Source: Reyranellaceae bacterium (GTDB taxonomy: Bacteria > Pseudomonadota > Alphaproteobacteria > Reyranellales > Reyranellaceae). Taken from it: a DNA stretch of 47,835 nt. Below, in pieces: positions 37,555 to 45,499 of the stretch. Where the stretch lies: positions 1 through 47,835 of the forward strand of contig JALHMM010000046.1 in the NCBI GenBank assembly GCA_022844045.1, read 5' to 3'. The notes under the pieces are model-generated. The model saw nothing but the letters and a program-made list of their open reading frames with translations. It was not told the DNA's origin and ran no database searches. Every line of letters begins with the position of its first letter. Positions within the stretch are counted from its first letter, which is position 1. Both the position numbers and the translations under genes were made by a program.

Positions 37555-38571
37555 ATGCTTGAAACGACGATCGCCGGCAGCCTGCCCAAGCCGGTCTGGC
37601 TCGCCAAGCCGGGCGTGCTGTGGGCGCCGTGGGCGCTGGAAGGCGAGGCGCTCGCCGTGGCCAAGCTCGACGCCACCATGCTGTCGGTGGCCGAGCAGAC
37701 GCGTTGCGGCATCGACATCGTCAGCGACGGCGAGCAGGCGCGGCAGCACTTCGTGCACGGCTTCCTGGTCGGCGTCGAGGGCGTCGACTTCAACAGGAAG
37801 AAGCGCATCGGCATCCGCAACAACCGCTACGAGGCGGATTGCCCGACCGTGGTCTCGGCGCTGCGCCGCACCGGTCCGGTGCATTCAGCCGAAGCGAAAG
37901 CGGCGCGCGCGGCGACGAAGAACAAGCTGAAGTTCACCTTGCCCGGGCCGATGACCATCATCGACACGCTGGCCAACGAGCACTATCGCGACAAGGTCGA
38001 CATGGCGATGGCCTTCGCTCGCCTGCTCAACGAGGAAGCGCGCGAGCTCGAGGCGCTGGGCGTCGACGTGATCCAGTTCGACGAGCCGGCCTTCAACGTC
38101 TACATGGACGAGGCCGTGCAGTGGGGCATCGATGCGCTGCATGTCGCGTCGGAGGGCCTGCGCTGCGCCACCGCCGTGCACATCTGCTACGGCTACGGCA
38201 TCGAGGCCAACATCAAGTGGAAGGAGACGCTGGGTCAGTCCTGGCGGCAATACGAGCAGGTCTTCCCGGCGCTCGATCGCAGCCGCATCCAGCAGGTCTC
38301 GCTGGAATGCGCCGCCTCGAAGGTGCCGCTGGAGCTGATCGGCCTGTTGAAGACCAAGACGGTGCTGGTGGGCGCCATCGATGTGGCCAGCGACGTCGTC
38401 GAGACGCCCGAGCAGGTCGCCGCCACCATCCGCGCGGCGACGAAGTTCGTCGACGTCGAGCGCATCATGCCCTGCACCAACTGCGGCATGGCGCCGATGT
38501 CCCGCGAGACCGCCTACGGCAAGCTGCGCGCGCTGGCCGACGGGGCGGCGATGGTTCGTAAAGAGGTCTGA
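37555..38571 (+). CDS. Short cobalamin-independent methionine synthase (core MetE-like)
   Basis: The 338-residue protein corresponds to the C-terminal catalytic barrel of MetE without the N-terminal half. Conserved parts are TTIAGSLPKP at the start, QFDEPAFNVYMDEA near residues 179-192, and the zinc-site elements HICYGYG, LECAAS and NCGMAP. Core MetE enzymes use a methyl donor other than 5-methyltetrahydrofolate triglutamate, possibly methylcobalamin-linked or another corrinoid protein, to make methionine. The GGAGGAGCG ribosome-binding site is strong. It is divergent from the methylthio-nucleoside phosphorylase across only 56 bases. Confidence 0.82.
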   Translation: MLETTIAGSLPKPVWLAKPGVLWAPWALEGEALAVAKLDATMLSVAEQTRCGIDIVSDGEQARQHFVHGFLVGVEGVDFNRKKRIGIRNNRYEADCPTVVSALRRTGPVHSAEAKAARAATKNKLKFTLPGPMTIIDTLANEHYRDKVDMAMAFARLLNEEARELEALGVDVIQFDEPAFNVYMDEAVQWGIDALHVASEGLRCATAVHICYGYGIEANIKWKETLGQSWRQYEQVFPALDRSRIQQVSLECAASKVPLELIGLLKTKTVLVGAIDVASDVVETPEQVAATIRAATKFVDVERIMPCTNCGMAPMSRETAYGKLRALADGAAMVRKEV

Positions 38572-38575
38572 TTGG

Positions 38576-38750
38576 GACGCCAGCGTCGCGCCGGCCCCTT
38601 GAAGAAGACGAACCACAGAGACACAGAGACACAGAGAACGGCATGATCGCGCGCGAAGCGCGCAGGTGTCGGTCTTCTCTTCTTTGTTTTCCTCTGTGTC
38701 TCTGTGCCTCTGTGGTTGGCCTCATGATGCCGGTGGGACGCCGGCGGCCT
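38576..38750. repeat. Nested palindromic element with ACAGAG arms
   Basis: The inner arms are AACCACAGAGACACAGAG (from 38611) and CTCTGTGCCTCTGTGGTT (to 38717). The outer arms are GACGCCAGCGTCGCGCCGGC and GCCGGTGGGACGCCGGCGG. The loop also includes GCGCGCGAAGCGCGC. It fills the space between the convergent MetE-like and MBL genes. Confidence 0.82.
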
Positions 38751-38756
38751 CAAAGA

Positions 38757-39749
38757 CTATAACGCCCGCGTCTCGCCGATCCTCGGTAGCCAGATGTCAT
38801 CGTCGACATAGCCACCGGCGCGTGCCGCGGCGCGGAAGCGTTCGGGTGGCTCGAAGGGCGGCTCGGCCGACAGCACGATGGCGCCGTAGTGCATGCCCAG
38901 TACGCGGCGTGCGCCCAGGGCGCGGGCCATCTCGACGGCTTCCTCCGGCGTGGCGTGGCTGGTGCGGAAGAGATCGCGCGGCTCGTAGGCGCCGATGCCC
39001 AGCATCGCCAGGTCGATCGGCGCGTGGCGCTGGCCGATCTCGCTGAAGACCGGCCCGAAGGCGCTGTCGCCACCGAAGAACAACCGCTTGCCGTTGCCTT
39101 CGAGCACGAAGCCGCACCACAGCGTGCGGTTGAGATCGAACAGCCCGCGGCCGGAGAAATGCACGACGGGCTCGGCGACGATGCGCAGCGGTGCGTTTGA
39201 CTCGCGGCCGACGCCGAGCTCGTGCCGCCAGTCGACCTCGACGACATCGATGAAGCCGAGATCGTGCAGGGTGGTCGCCAGGCCCAGCGGCACGATGGCG
39301 CGCAGGCTGCTTTTGTCGCGCAAGGCCGTGAGCGCGCGCGTGTCGAGATGGTCGTAGTGATTGTGCGATAGCAGCAGCACGTCGACCGGCGGCAGCTCAT
39401 GCGCGCGCAGCGCCGGCGGCGTGAAGCGGCGCGGTCCGACGCCGTCGACCGGCGAGGCGTAGTCGGACAGGAACGGGTCGGTCAGCACCGTCTGGCCACC
39501 CAGCTTGATCAGGAACGATGCGTGGCCCAGCCAGGTTACGCTGTCGCGCCGCGCGTGGGCCTTCAGGCCCTGCACCGTCGCCGACTTGGACAGCACGAAT
39601 CCCTCGGGCGCGACCGGGCTGCGATCGACATGGCGCGTGCGCCAGAGGAAGCGCAGGACGGTGGTGAGATGGCGCGTCTTCGGCGGGCTGCCCGCCGGGT
39701 TACGGAACCCGCGCGGCAGGTGGTGCGCCGGCGGGTTGTCTGCGCTCAT
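38757..39749 (-). CDS. MBL-fold hydrolase related to N-acyl-PE phospholipase D / UlaG
   Basis: The 330-residue protein has the metallo-beta-lactamase motif HNHYDHLD (H129, H131, D133, H134). VTWLGHASFLIKLGGQTVLTDP precedes it, read here from residue 71. FFGGDSAFGPVF and HYGAIVL supply later metal ligands. The N-terminal HHLPRGFRNPAG block is typical of NAPE-PLD-like bacterial enzymes, so the start at 39749 is probably right although it overlaps the upstream gene by 50 bases. The substrate (a phospholipid, lactone or phosphodiester) is unknown. Strand and overlap suggest it belongs to the VWA/PurA-like operon. Confidence 0.83.
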   Translation of the reverse strand: MSADNPPAHHLPRGFRNPAGSPPKTRHLTTVLRFLWRTRHVDRSPVAPEGFVLSKSATVQGLKAHARRDSVTWLGHASFLIKLGGQTVLTDPFLSDYASPVDGVGPRRFTPPALRAHELPPVDVLLLSHNHYDHLDTRALTALRDKSSLRAIVPLGLATTLHDLGFIDVVEVDWRHELGVGRESNAPLRIVAEPVVHFSGRGLFDLNRTLWCGFVLEGNGKRLFFGGDSAFGPVFSEIGQRHAPIDLAMLGIGAYEPRDLFRTSHATPEEAVEMARALGARRVLGMHYGAIVLSAEPPFEPPERFRAAARAGGYVDDDIWLPRIGETRAL

Positions 39750-40971
39750 GGGCCATCACATGGCGATCGGGCGCGCCGATTGCCAGAGGTGTGCCGATCG
39801 ATGCGGTGGCGGCGGTCGGCCCATAGGAACGCAGGATTCGGCGCGCCGCCAAGGGTTCGGCCAGCGCCCGCACGAACTGCGAGGGCTCGCGCGCCGTCAG
39901 GCCGTGCGTGCCGCGGCACAGGACCGGGCCGTTGAGCTGGTCGAGGCAGGTGACGGCCAGCGATACCTCGACATCGAGGCCGACACGTGCGACGTCGCGG
40001 CGGATGGTGGCGATCGTCAGCTCGGGCTGCGCGTGGGCGAACCGGAGGCTGCCCTGGAAGGGATTCGGCTGGTTGGTGGCGTCGACGATCCCGGCATAGG
40101 GCGCGTTCGCCAACTCGCCGATCAGCGGCCCGGCGCCGTGGCGCGTGATGTAGGTGCGGGTGGCGTAGAACGCTTCGATCGACCCGATGCCGAAATCGGG
40201 GGCGAGCGCGGCGACGTTGGGCAGGCCGGTGTGTGAGCGGGTCACGTGCGGGAAAGCGCCCAGATCCTGGTCGAGCAGGAGACCCTGCGCGCCCTCGAAG
40301 ACGATATCGCGTCCAACGAAGCCGGCGGGCTCGCCCAGCTCGATCTGGCTGCGGAAGGCCAGCGCCGCGTCGACGAAACGTTCGCTGAGTTCCTCGCTGG
40401 CGAGATCCTCGCGCAGCGCCGCGTCGATCGGCAGGCCGAGCGCGGCAAGGCGCGCCGGCACGTACTCGCGGCGCAGGCTCAACAGCCGGGCGCGCAGGCG
40501 GTCGGTGTCGACCAGGTCGTCGACGGTGATCGACAGGCCGGACTCCTCGCGCTGCAGCGTCTCGCCGAAGCCGACGCCGCAGCTGCCATGGCGCGCGCCG
40601 CCGCGCGCGGTCTCGATCGCGCGGTTGACCAGCACCTCGTAAGGCGTGGTGAGCGGCGCGCGTGGGTCGACGATGACTGTGGGCCGCACACCCTTGCTCG
40701 CGAGTTCGGCGATCTCGCGCAGGAAGATGTAGGGATGCGCGACGAAGAACCGGCTGAGGAAGGTGTCGGCGCCGGCGAAGGCGCCGGCGCCGACATGGCT
40801 GAACACGTGACGACGGCCATCGGTGGTCTCGACCGTGTGGCCGGCCTGGGCGCCGCCGTTGAAGCGCACGACCAGCGGCGCCGCGAGTTCGCGCGCCAGG
40901 CGGTCGACGACGAGGCCCTTGCCCTCGTCGCCGTAGTGGGCGCCGATCACGGCGATGGCATGGCCGCTCAT
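39700..40971 (-). CDS. Adenylosuccinate synthetase-like protein with altered active-site loop
   Basis: The 423-residue protein is clearly a PurA homologue. It has GDEGKG at 14-19, GGAQAGHTV at 39-47, FEGAQGLLLDQDLGAFPHVT at 225-244 and ITRHGAGPLIGEL at 275-287. It departs from PurA where aspartate binds: instead of TTGRPRR it has DATNQPNPFQGSLR (297-310). The guanine-recognition TKLD is TCLD (341-344). The PurA W in QWGDEGKGK is Y (H-Y-G-D). So GTP or IMP binding may persist while the acceptor differs. Its ATG overlaps the VWA stop as ATGA. It is unlikely to be the housekeeping purA. Confidence 0.85.
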   Translation of the reverse strand: MSGHAIAVIGAHYGDEGKGLVVDRLARELAAPLVVRFNGGAQAGHTVETTDGRRHVFSHVGAGAFAGADTFLSRFFVAHPYIFLREIAELASKGVRPTVIVDPRAPLTTPYEVLVNRAIETARGGARHGSCGVGFGETLQREESGLSITVDDLVDTDRLRARLLSLRREYVPARLAALGLPIDAALREDLASEELSERFVDAALAFRSQIELGEPAGFVGRDIVFEGAQGLLLDQDLGAFPHVTRSHTGLPNVAALAPDFGIGSIEAFYATRTYITRHGAGPLIGELANAPYAGIVDATNQPNPFQGSLRFAHAQPELTIATIRRDVARVGLDVEVSLAVTCLDQLNGPVLCRGTHGLTAREPSQFVRALAEPLAARRILRSYGPTAATASIGTPLAIGAPDRHVMAHERRQPAGAPPAARVP

Positions 40972-41879
40972 CGCAGGCCAAGCCAGCCGCTGATGCCGCG
41001 CGGCGGCTTCTCCACGAAAGCGTGGCTCACGACATCGGCCGCCCCACCGCCCCAGCTGCGCGCCACATCCCCGGGGTCGGCGCCCTCGTTGATGGCGATG
41101 GCCGAGACCACCACTTCGGCGACCCGCCGGTGGTCGGCGAGCCGGATCACGCGCTGGCCCAGCAGATCGCGCCAGGCCGCGACCACGCGATCCGGATCCG
41201 GTCGCGCGAAGGAGCCTTCCTCGGCCACGAGGTGGAAGCAATGGTACATGCCCTGCGCCGCCTTCAGCGCCTGCGCCGGCCCGACGCTGCGGGCCTGGCG
41301 CTCGCCCATCACGCGACGCAGCTGCTCGCCGGTCATCGTCGCCGGCGGCATCTCGTCGCCGATCGTGAACAGGTAGCCCTTGCGGCCGCGCTTCTCGAAG
41401 CAGTCGATCGCCGTGCGCGTCGCGGCGAAATGCCAGGGCAGGCTGTAGCTCTCGCTGTCGTTGCCGCCGCCGCCGCCCTCGAGCCAGATCTGCCGGAGCT
41501 GCTGGGCGATGCGGATATCGGCCTCGAACTGCGTGACCTGCAGCGGGGCGGCGTCGCAATGCGCGTCGCCCACGCCCATGAACATCATGTGCGGGTCGCT
41601 CACGGGTCGGCGGGCGAGGATCTCCTCGACCAGCGTGCCCAGCCCTTCGCGGGCGATCACCTCGGCGATCATGCCCATGCTGCCCGTGACGTCGAGCGCG
41701 ACGATCACCGCGTTGGATTCCGGGTTGCGCTCGGAGTCGCGTGATTCGCGCACGCTGATGCGCGCCGGATCGAGGTCCGGGCACAGCCCGCGCCCGCCGA
41801 AAACCTGTTCGCGCCGTAATCCGTGCAGCCCCCTGGCGTGGCCGCGCCAGTCATCGGGGTTCCATCTTGAATAGCCCAT
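40968..41879 (-). CDS. VWA-like protein with DxTxS metal-site motif
   Basis: The 303-residue protein contains a von Willebrand A-like fold from about residue 56. The MIDAS-type motif is ALDVTGSMG (D63, T65, S67), and FTIGDEMP near residue 170 supplies the later acidic residue. The first 55 residues are basic and unlike known domains. The C-terminal 100 residues include HRRVAEVVVSAIAINEGADP. The ATG at 41879 follows a GGAGAG ribosome-binding site. VWA proteins often bind partner proteins or work with AAA+ ATPases; no ATPase is near. It is coupled by ATGA overlap to the PurA-like gene. Confidence 0.82.
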   Translation of the reverse strand: MGYSRWNPDDWRGHARGLHGLRREQVFGGRGLCPDLDPARISVRESRDSERNPESNAVIVALDVTGSMGMIAEVIAREGLGTLVEEILARRPVSDPHMMFMGVGDAHCDAAPLQVTQFEADIRIAQQLRQIWLEGGGGGNDSESYSLPWHFAATRTAIDCFEKRGRKGYLFTIGDEMPPATMTGEQLRRVMGERQARSVGPAQALKAAQGMYHCFHLVAEEGSFARPDPDRVVAAWRDLLGQRVIRLADHRRVAEVVVSAIAINEGADPGDVARSWGGGAADVVSHAFVEKPPRGISGWLGLR

Positions 41880-41920
41880 CTTTCTCTCCAATCCCGCCCA
41901 AGCCATCGGGCGATGTGGAC

Positions 41921-41952
41921 GATATAGCCTATTAATTAGTAGTTTGCAACTA
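41921..41952 (-). promoter_or_regulatory. Promoter and operator of the VWA/PurA-like operon
   Basis: On the minus strand: TTGCAA (41944-41949), a 17-base spacer and TATATC (41921-41926). The perfect inverted repeat TAGTT-TGC-AACTA (41940-41952) is centred exactly on the -35 box, and TTAGT/ACTAA flanks widen it. The whole 32 bases are A+T-rich in a G+C-rich region. It is likely the site of the divergent NrtR-type regulator and may also control that regulator's own gene. Confidence 0.65.
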
Positions 41953-41993
41953 AATAAGAACGCCCCAGAATGAGCCCGTCCGAGGGGAGGCCA

Positions 41994-42650
41994 ATGGAGT
42001 ATCCGCGCCCGCTGACCATGGTCGACGTGGTCTTGTTCACCATCGCCGACGACACGCTGTCGGTGGTCCTCGAGAAGCGCGCGAACGCGCCGTTTCGGGG
42101 GCGTTTCGCGCTACCCGGCGGCTATATCCATGTCGACGAGGACGAGGATGCGGAGGACTCGGCGCGTCGCGTGCTGGCCGCCAAATGCGGCGTCAGCGAC
42201 GTCTATCTCGAGCAGCTCTACACCTTTACGGGCCGCGCCCGCGATCCACGCGACTGGTCGGTGACGATCGCGTACTGCGCCGTCGCGCCGGCGCAGCGTG
42301 TGCCGGCGCGCGCGTCAACGAAGATCGTGCCGCTGACGGAGGCTACCGGCCTGCCCTTCGACCATGATCGCATCCTTGCCCGCGCCGCGACGCGGCTGCG
42401 CGACAAGGCGACGTACTCGTCGCTGCCGGGTTTCCTGCTGCCGGAGACCTTCACCTATCCGCAATTGCAACGAGTCTACGAGGTGGTGACGGGCGAGCAC
42501 CTTGATACGTCCTCGTTCAGGCGCAAGACCCTGGAGCTGCGCATGATCGAGCCCGTGTCCTCGACACAGGAACGCGGCGCCCGCGGCCGGCCGGCGCAGC
42601 TCTATCGCCTGGCCGACCAGACGCTGCGCGCCTACCAGCGAAAGATCTGA
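41994..42650 (+). CDS. NrtR-family Nudix transcriptional regulator
   Basis: The 218-residue protein has an N-terminal Nudix-fold domain (residues 8-135) and a C-terminal winged helix, with TYPQLQRVYEVVTGEHLDTS then FRRKTLELRMI and RGRPAQLYRL, a tail typical of NrtR. NrtR proteins bind ADP-ribose or related NAD-derived ligands and repress cofactor genes. The Nudix box is degenerate: after GGYIHVDE the usual REUxEE reads RRVLAAK (residues 58-64), so catalysis is improbable and sensing likely. The start at 41994 follows AGGGGAGG; an upstream ATG at 41970 lacks such a site. Confidence 0.88.
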   Translation: MEYPRPLTMVDVVLFTIADDTLSVVLEKRANAPFRGRFALPGGYIHVDEDEDAEDSARRVLAAKCGVSDVYLEQLYTFTGRARDPRDWSVTIAYCAVAPAQRVPARASTKIVPLTEATGLPFDHDRILARAATRLRDKATYSSLPGFLLPETFTYPQLQRVYEVVTGEHLDTSSFRRKTLELRMIEPVSSTQERGARGRPAQLYRLADQTLRAYQRKI

Positions 42651-45341
42651 TCAGGTGGGTCCGAGGCGGCCGCGCAACGCGTAGAGCAGGTCGAGCGCCT
42701 GCTTGGGCGTCAGCTCGTCGGGATTGACGGTGCGCAGCTCGGCTTCGACCAACGAGGCGCGCGCCGGCGCCTCGGACAAACCCTTGGGCCGCGCCGGAGC
42801 GGCGGCGAACAGCGGCAGGTCGTCGGCCAGACGCGCGACGGCGCCGGACTGATCACCTTTCTCCAGCGCCGCCAGCACCTCCTCGGCGCGCGTCACGACG
42901 GCTTGCGGCAGGCCGGCCAGCTTGGCGACGTGGATGCCGTAGGAGCGGTCGGCGGCGCCGGGTGCGACCTCGTGCAGGAACACGACCTCGTTCTGCCACT
43001 CCTTGACCCGCATGGTGTGCGGCTTCAGCGCCTCGAGCCTCGCGGCCAGCGCGCCCAGCTCGTGATAGTGCGTGGCGAACAGCGCGCGACACTTGTTGAC
43101 CTCGTGCAGGTGCTCGAGCGTCGCCCAGGCGATCGACAGGCCGTCGAAGGTGGCGGTGCCGCGGCCGATCTCGTCGAGGATCACCAGACTGCGCGCCGTC
43201 GCCTGGTTGAGGATCGCCGCCGTCTCGACCATCTCGACCATGAAGGTCGAGCGGCCGCGCGCCAGATCGTCGGCGGCGCCGACGCGGCTGAACAGGCGAT
43301 CGACCACGCCGATGCGCGCGCTCTCGGCCGGCACGTAGCCACCGATCTGCGCCAGGATGGCGATCAGCGCGTTCTGGCGCAGGAAGGTCGACTTGCCGGC
43401 CATGTTGGGGCCGGTCAGCAACCAGACGCGGCGGCCCTCGCCGAGATCGCAATCATTGGCGACGAAGGCGCCCTCGCGCTGCTTGCGCAAGGCCGTCTCG
43501 ACCACGGGGTGACGGCCGCCTGTGATCGCGAAGTCGGCACCCTCGACGATCACCGGTCGCGTCCAGCGCTCGCCGACCGCCAGCTCAGCCAGCGCCGTGG
43601 CGACATCGAGCACGGCGAGCGCGCGGCCGGCGGCGGCGATGCGGGGGGCCTCGGCGATCGCCGCGCCGACCAGCGCCTCGAACAGTTTCAGCTCCAGCGC
43701 CAGCGCCGCGTCGGCGGCGCGGCCGATCTTGCCCTCGATATCGGCCAACTCGCCCGTCGTGTAGCGCGTGGCGCTGGCCATGGCCTGGCGATGGATGAAG
43801 CCGTGCGCGGTGGGCTCGAAGCGGCCGAGGTTCGCTTGTGTAATCTCGATGTGATAGCCGATGACGTTGTTGTGGCGGATCTTCAGCGAGGCGATGCCGG
43901 TGCTTTCGCGGTATGTCGCCTCCATCGCCGCGATCGTGCGCCGGCTGTCGTCGCGCAGGCCACGCAGCTCGTCGAGTTCCGCCGCATGGCCCTGGCGGAT
44001 GAAGCCGCCATCGCGCGCCAGCAGTGGCAGATCATCGGCCAGCGCCGCGGCCAATCCCTCGACCAGCGCCGCGTGATCGGACATCGCCGCGATCAGATCG
44101 GGCACGTCCTGCGGCTTGATGCGCGCGCTGTCGCCTTGCAGCACCAGCGCGATCTCGCCGGCCTGACGCAGGCCGTCGCGCAGCGCCGCCAGATCGCGCG
44201 GGCCGCCGCGGCCGACCGACAGGCGCTGCAGCGCGCGCTCGATATCGGGCACGCGGCGCAGCTTCTCACGCAGCGCCTCACGCAGCGCCGTGGCCTCGAC
44301 CATCAGGCTCACGAGATCGAGTCGTCGCGCGATGGCCGCAGGTTCCGTGAGCGGCGCGGCGAGTCGCTCGGCCAACAACCGCGCGCCCGGGCCGGTCAGC
44401 GTGCGGTCGATGGTGGCGAGCAGCGTGCCCTCGCGGCCGCCATCGAGCGCGCGCGTCAATTCCAGATTGCGCCGTGTCGCCGGATCGATCGCCATGACCG
44501 CGTCGTCGCGCTCGCGCGTGGGGGGCGACAGCGCCGGTACCTTGCCGGCCTGGGTCAGCTCGACATAGTCGACCAGCGCGCCGCAGGCGGCGATCTCGGC
44601 GCGCGAGAAGCTGCCGAAGGCGTCCAGCGCCGCGACGCCAAACAGCCGCTCCAGGCGCTTGCGCGCGTTGTCGCTGTCGAAGCGGCTCGACGGCATGGGC
44701 GTGAGCGCGGTCTTCCAGTCCTGCGTCGCGGTGGCGATGTCGTCGCGCGCCAGCAGGCGGTCGGGCAGGAGCAGCTCGCCCGGCTCAAGCCGGGCCAGCG
44801 CCGCGCCCAGTGCCTCCGGGGTGATCGGCTGGGTGGCGAAGCCGCCGGTCGACAGGTCGAGCCAGGCCAGGCCCAGCTCGCCTTGCGCCTCGGACAGGCC
44901 GGCGAGGTAGTTGTGGGCGCGGGCGTCGAGGAGGGAGTCCTCGGTCAGGGTGCCTGCCGTGATGACGCGCACGACGTCGCGGTTGACCAGCGCTTTGCCG
45001 CCACCGCGCTTGCGCGCCTCGGCCGCGTCCTCGATCTGGTCGCAGATCGCGACCTTGAAGCCCTGGCGGATCAGGCGCGAGAGGTAGGCCTCGTGGCTGT
45101 GCGCCGGCACGCCGCACATCGGAATCTCGGCCCCGTCATGCTGGCCGCGCCTTGTCAGCGTGATGTTGAGCGCCTTCGCCGCCGTGACGGCGTCGTCGAA
45201 GAACATCTCGAAAAAATCGCCCATCCGGTAGAACACCAGATGGTCGGGATGGCGGCGCTTGACCTCCAGGTACTGGCGCATCATCGGCGATGATGCGAGC
45301 GAGGCGGCCGTCGCGTCGGGAGGGGTGGGGGCCTCTGGCAC
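42651..45341 (-). CDS. mutS: DNA mismatch repair protein MutS
   Basis: The 896-residue protein has the mismatch-binding Phe-x-Glu motif in [14 protein letters not shown] near residues 38-51. Walker A ([18 protein letters not shown]) begins near residue 641. The Walker B aspartate region ([17 protein letters not shown]) follows, and then the helix-turn-helix C-terminus. It recognises mispaired bases and recruits MutL. Its stop directly abuts that of the NrtR-type gene (convergent). It is divergent from maeB across 158 bases, the usual alphaproteobacterial arrangement. Confidence 0.97.
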   Translation of the reverse strand: MPEAPTPPDATAASLASSPMMRQYLEVKRRHPDHLVFYRMGDFFEMFFDDAVTAAKALNITLTRRGQHDGAEIPMCGVPAHSHEAYLSRLIRQGFKVAICDQIEDAAEARKRGGGKALVNRDVVRVITAGTLTEDSLLDARAHNYLAGLSEAQGELGLAWLDLSTGGFATQPITPEALGAALARLEPGELLLPDRLLARDDIATATQDWKTALTPMPSSRFDSDNARKRLERLFGVAALDAFGSFSRAEIAACGALVDYVELTQAGKVPALSPPTRERDDAVMAIDPATRRNLELTRALDGGREGTLLATIDRTLTGPGARLLAERLAAPLTEPAAIARRLDLVSLMVEATALREALREKLRRVPDIERALQRLSVGRGGPRDLAALRDGLRQAGEIALVLQGDSARIKPQDVPDLIAAMSDHAALVEGLAAALADDLPLLARDGGFIRQGHAAELDELRGLRDDSRRTIAAMEATYRESTGIASLKIRHNNVIGYHIEITQANLGRFEPTAHGFIHRQAMASATRYTTGELADIEGKIGRAADAALALELKLFEALVGAAIAEAPRIAAAGRALAVLDVATALAELAVGERWTRPVIVEGADFAITGGRHPVVETALRKQREGAFVANDCDLGEGRRVWLLTGPNMAGKSTFLRQNALIAILAQIGGYVPAESARIGVVDRLFSRVGAADDLARGRSTFMVEMVETAAILNQATARSLVILDEIGRGTATFDGLSIAWATLEHLHEVNKCRALFATHYHELGALAARLEALKPHTMRVKEWQNEVVFLHEVAPGAADRSYGIHVAKLAGLPQAVVTRAEEVLAALEKGDQSGAVARLADDLPLFAAAPARPKGLSEAPARASLVEAELRTVNPDELTPKQALDLLYALRGRLGPT

Positions 45342-45499
45342 GATTCAAGCAGTTGATGGCGTAGGAATTATGCTCCTGACGCTAGCATGGCGGGTGTTTC
45401 GCCGTCACCGGCGGTCGGCTACAAGTCGGGGATAAGGTCGAGGATTGTTCTTCAAGCCACGGTCGGCTTTGCGGAACGCCCCACGGGAGGATTGCCCAG

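Noticed and set aside
42903..45293. A plus-strand frame of 796 codons opposite mutS.
   Set aside because: It has no recognisable domain and lies wholly inside mutS.
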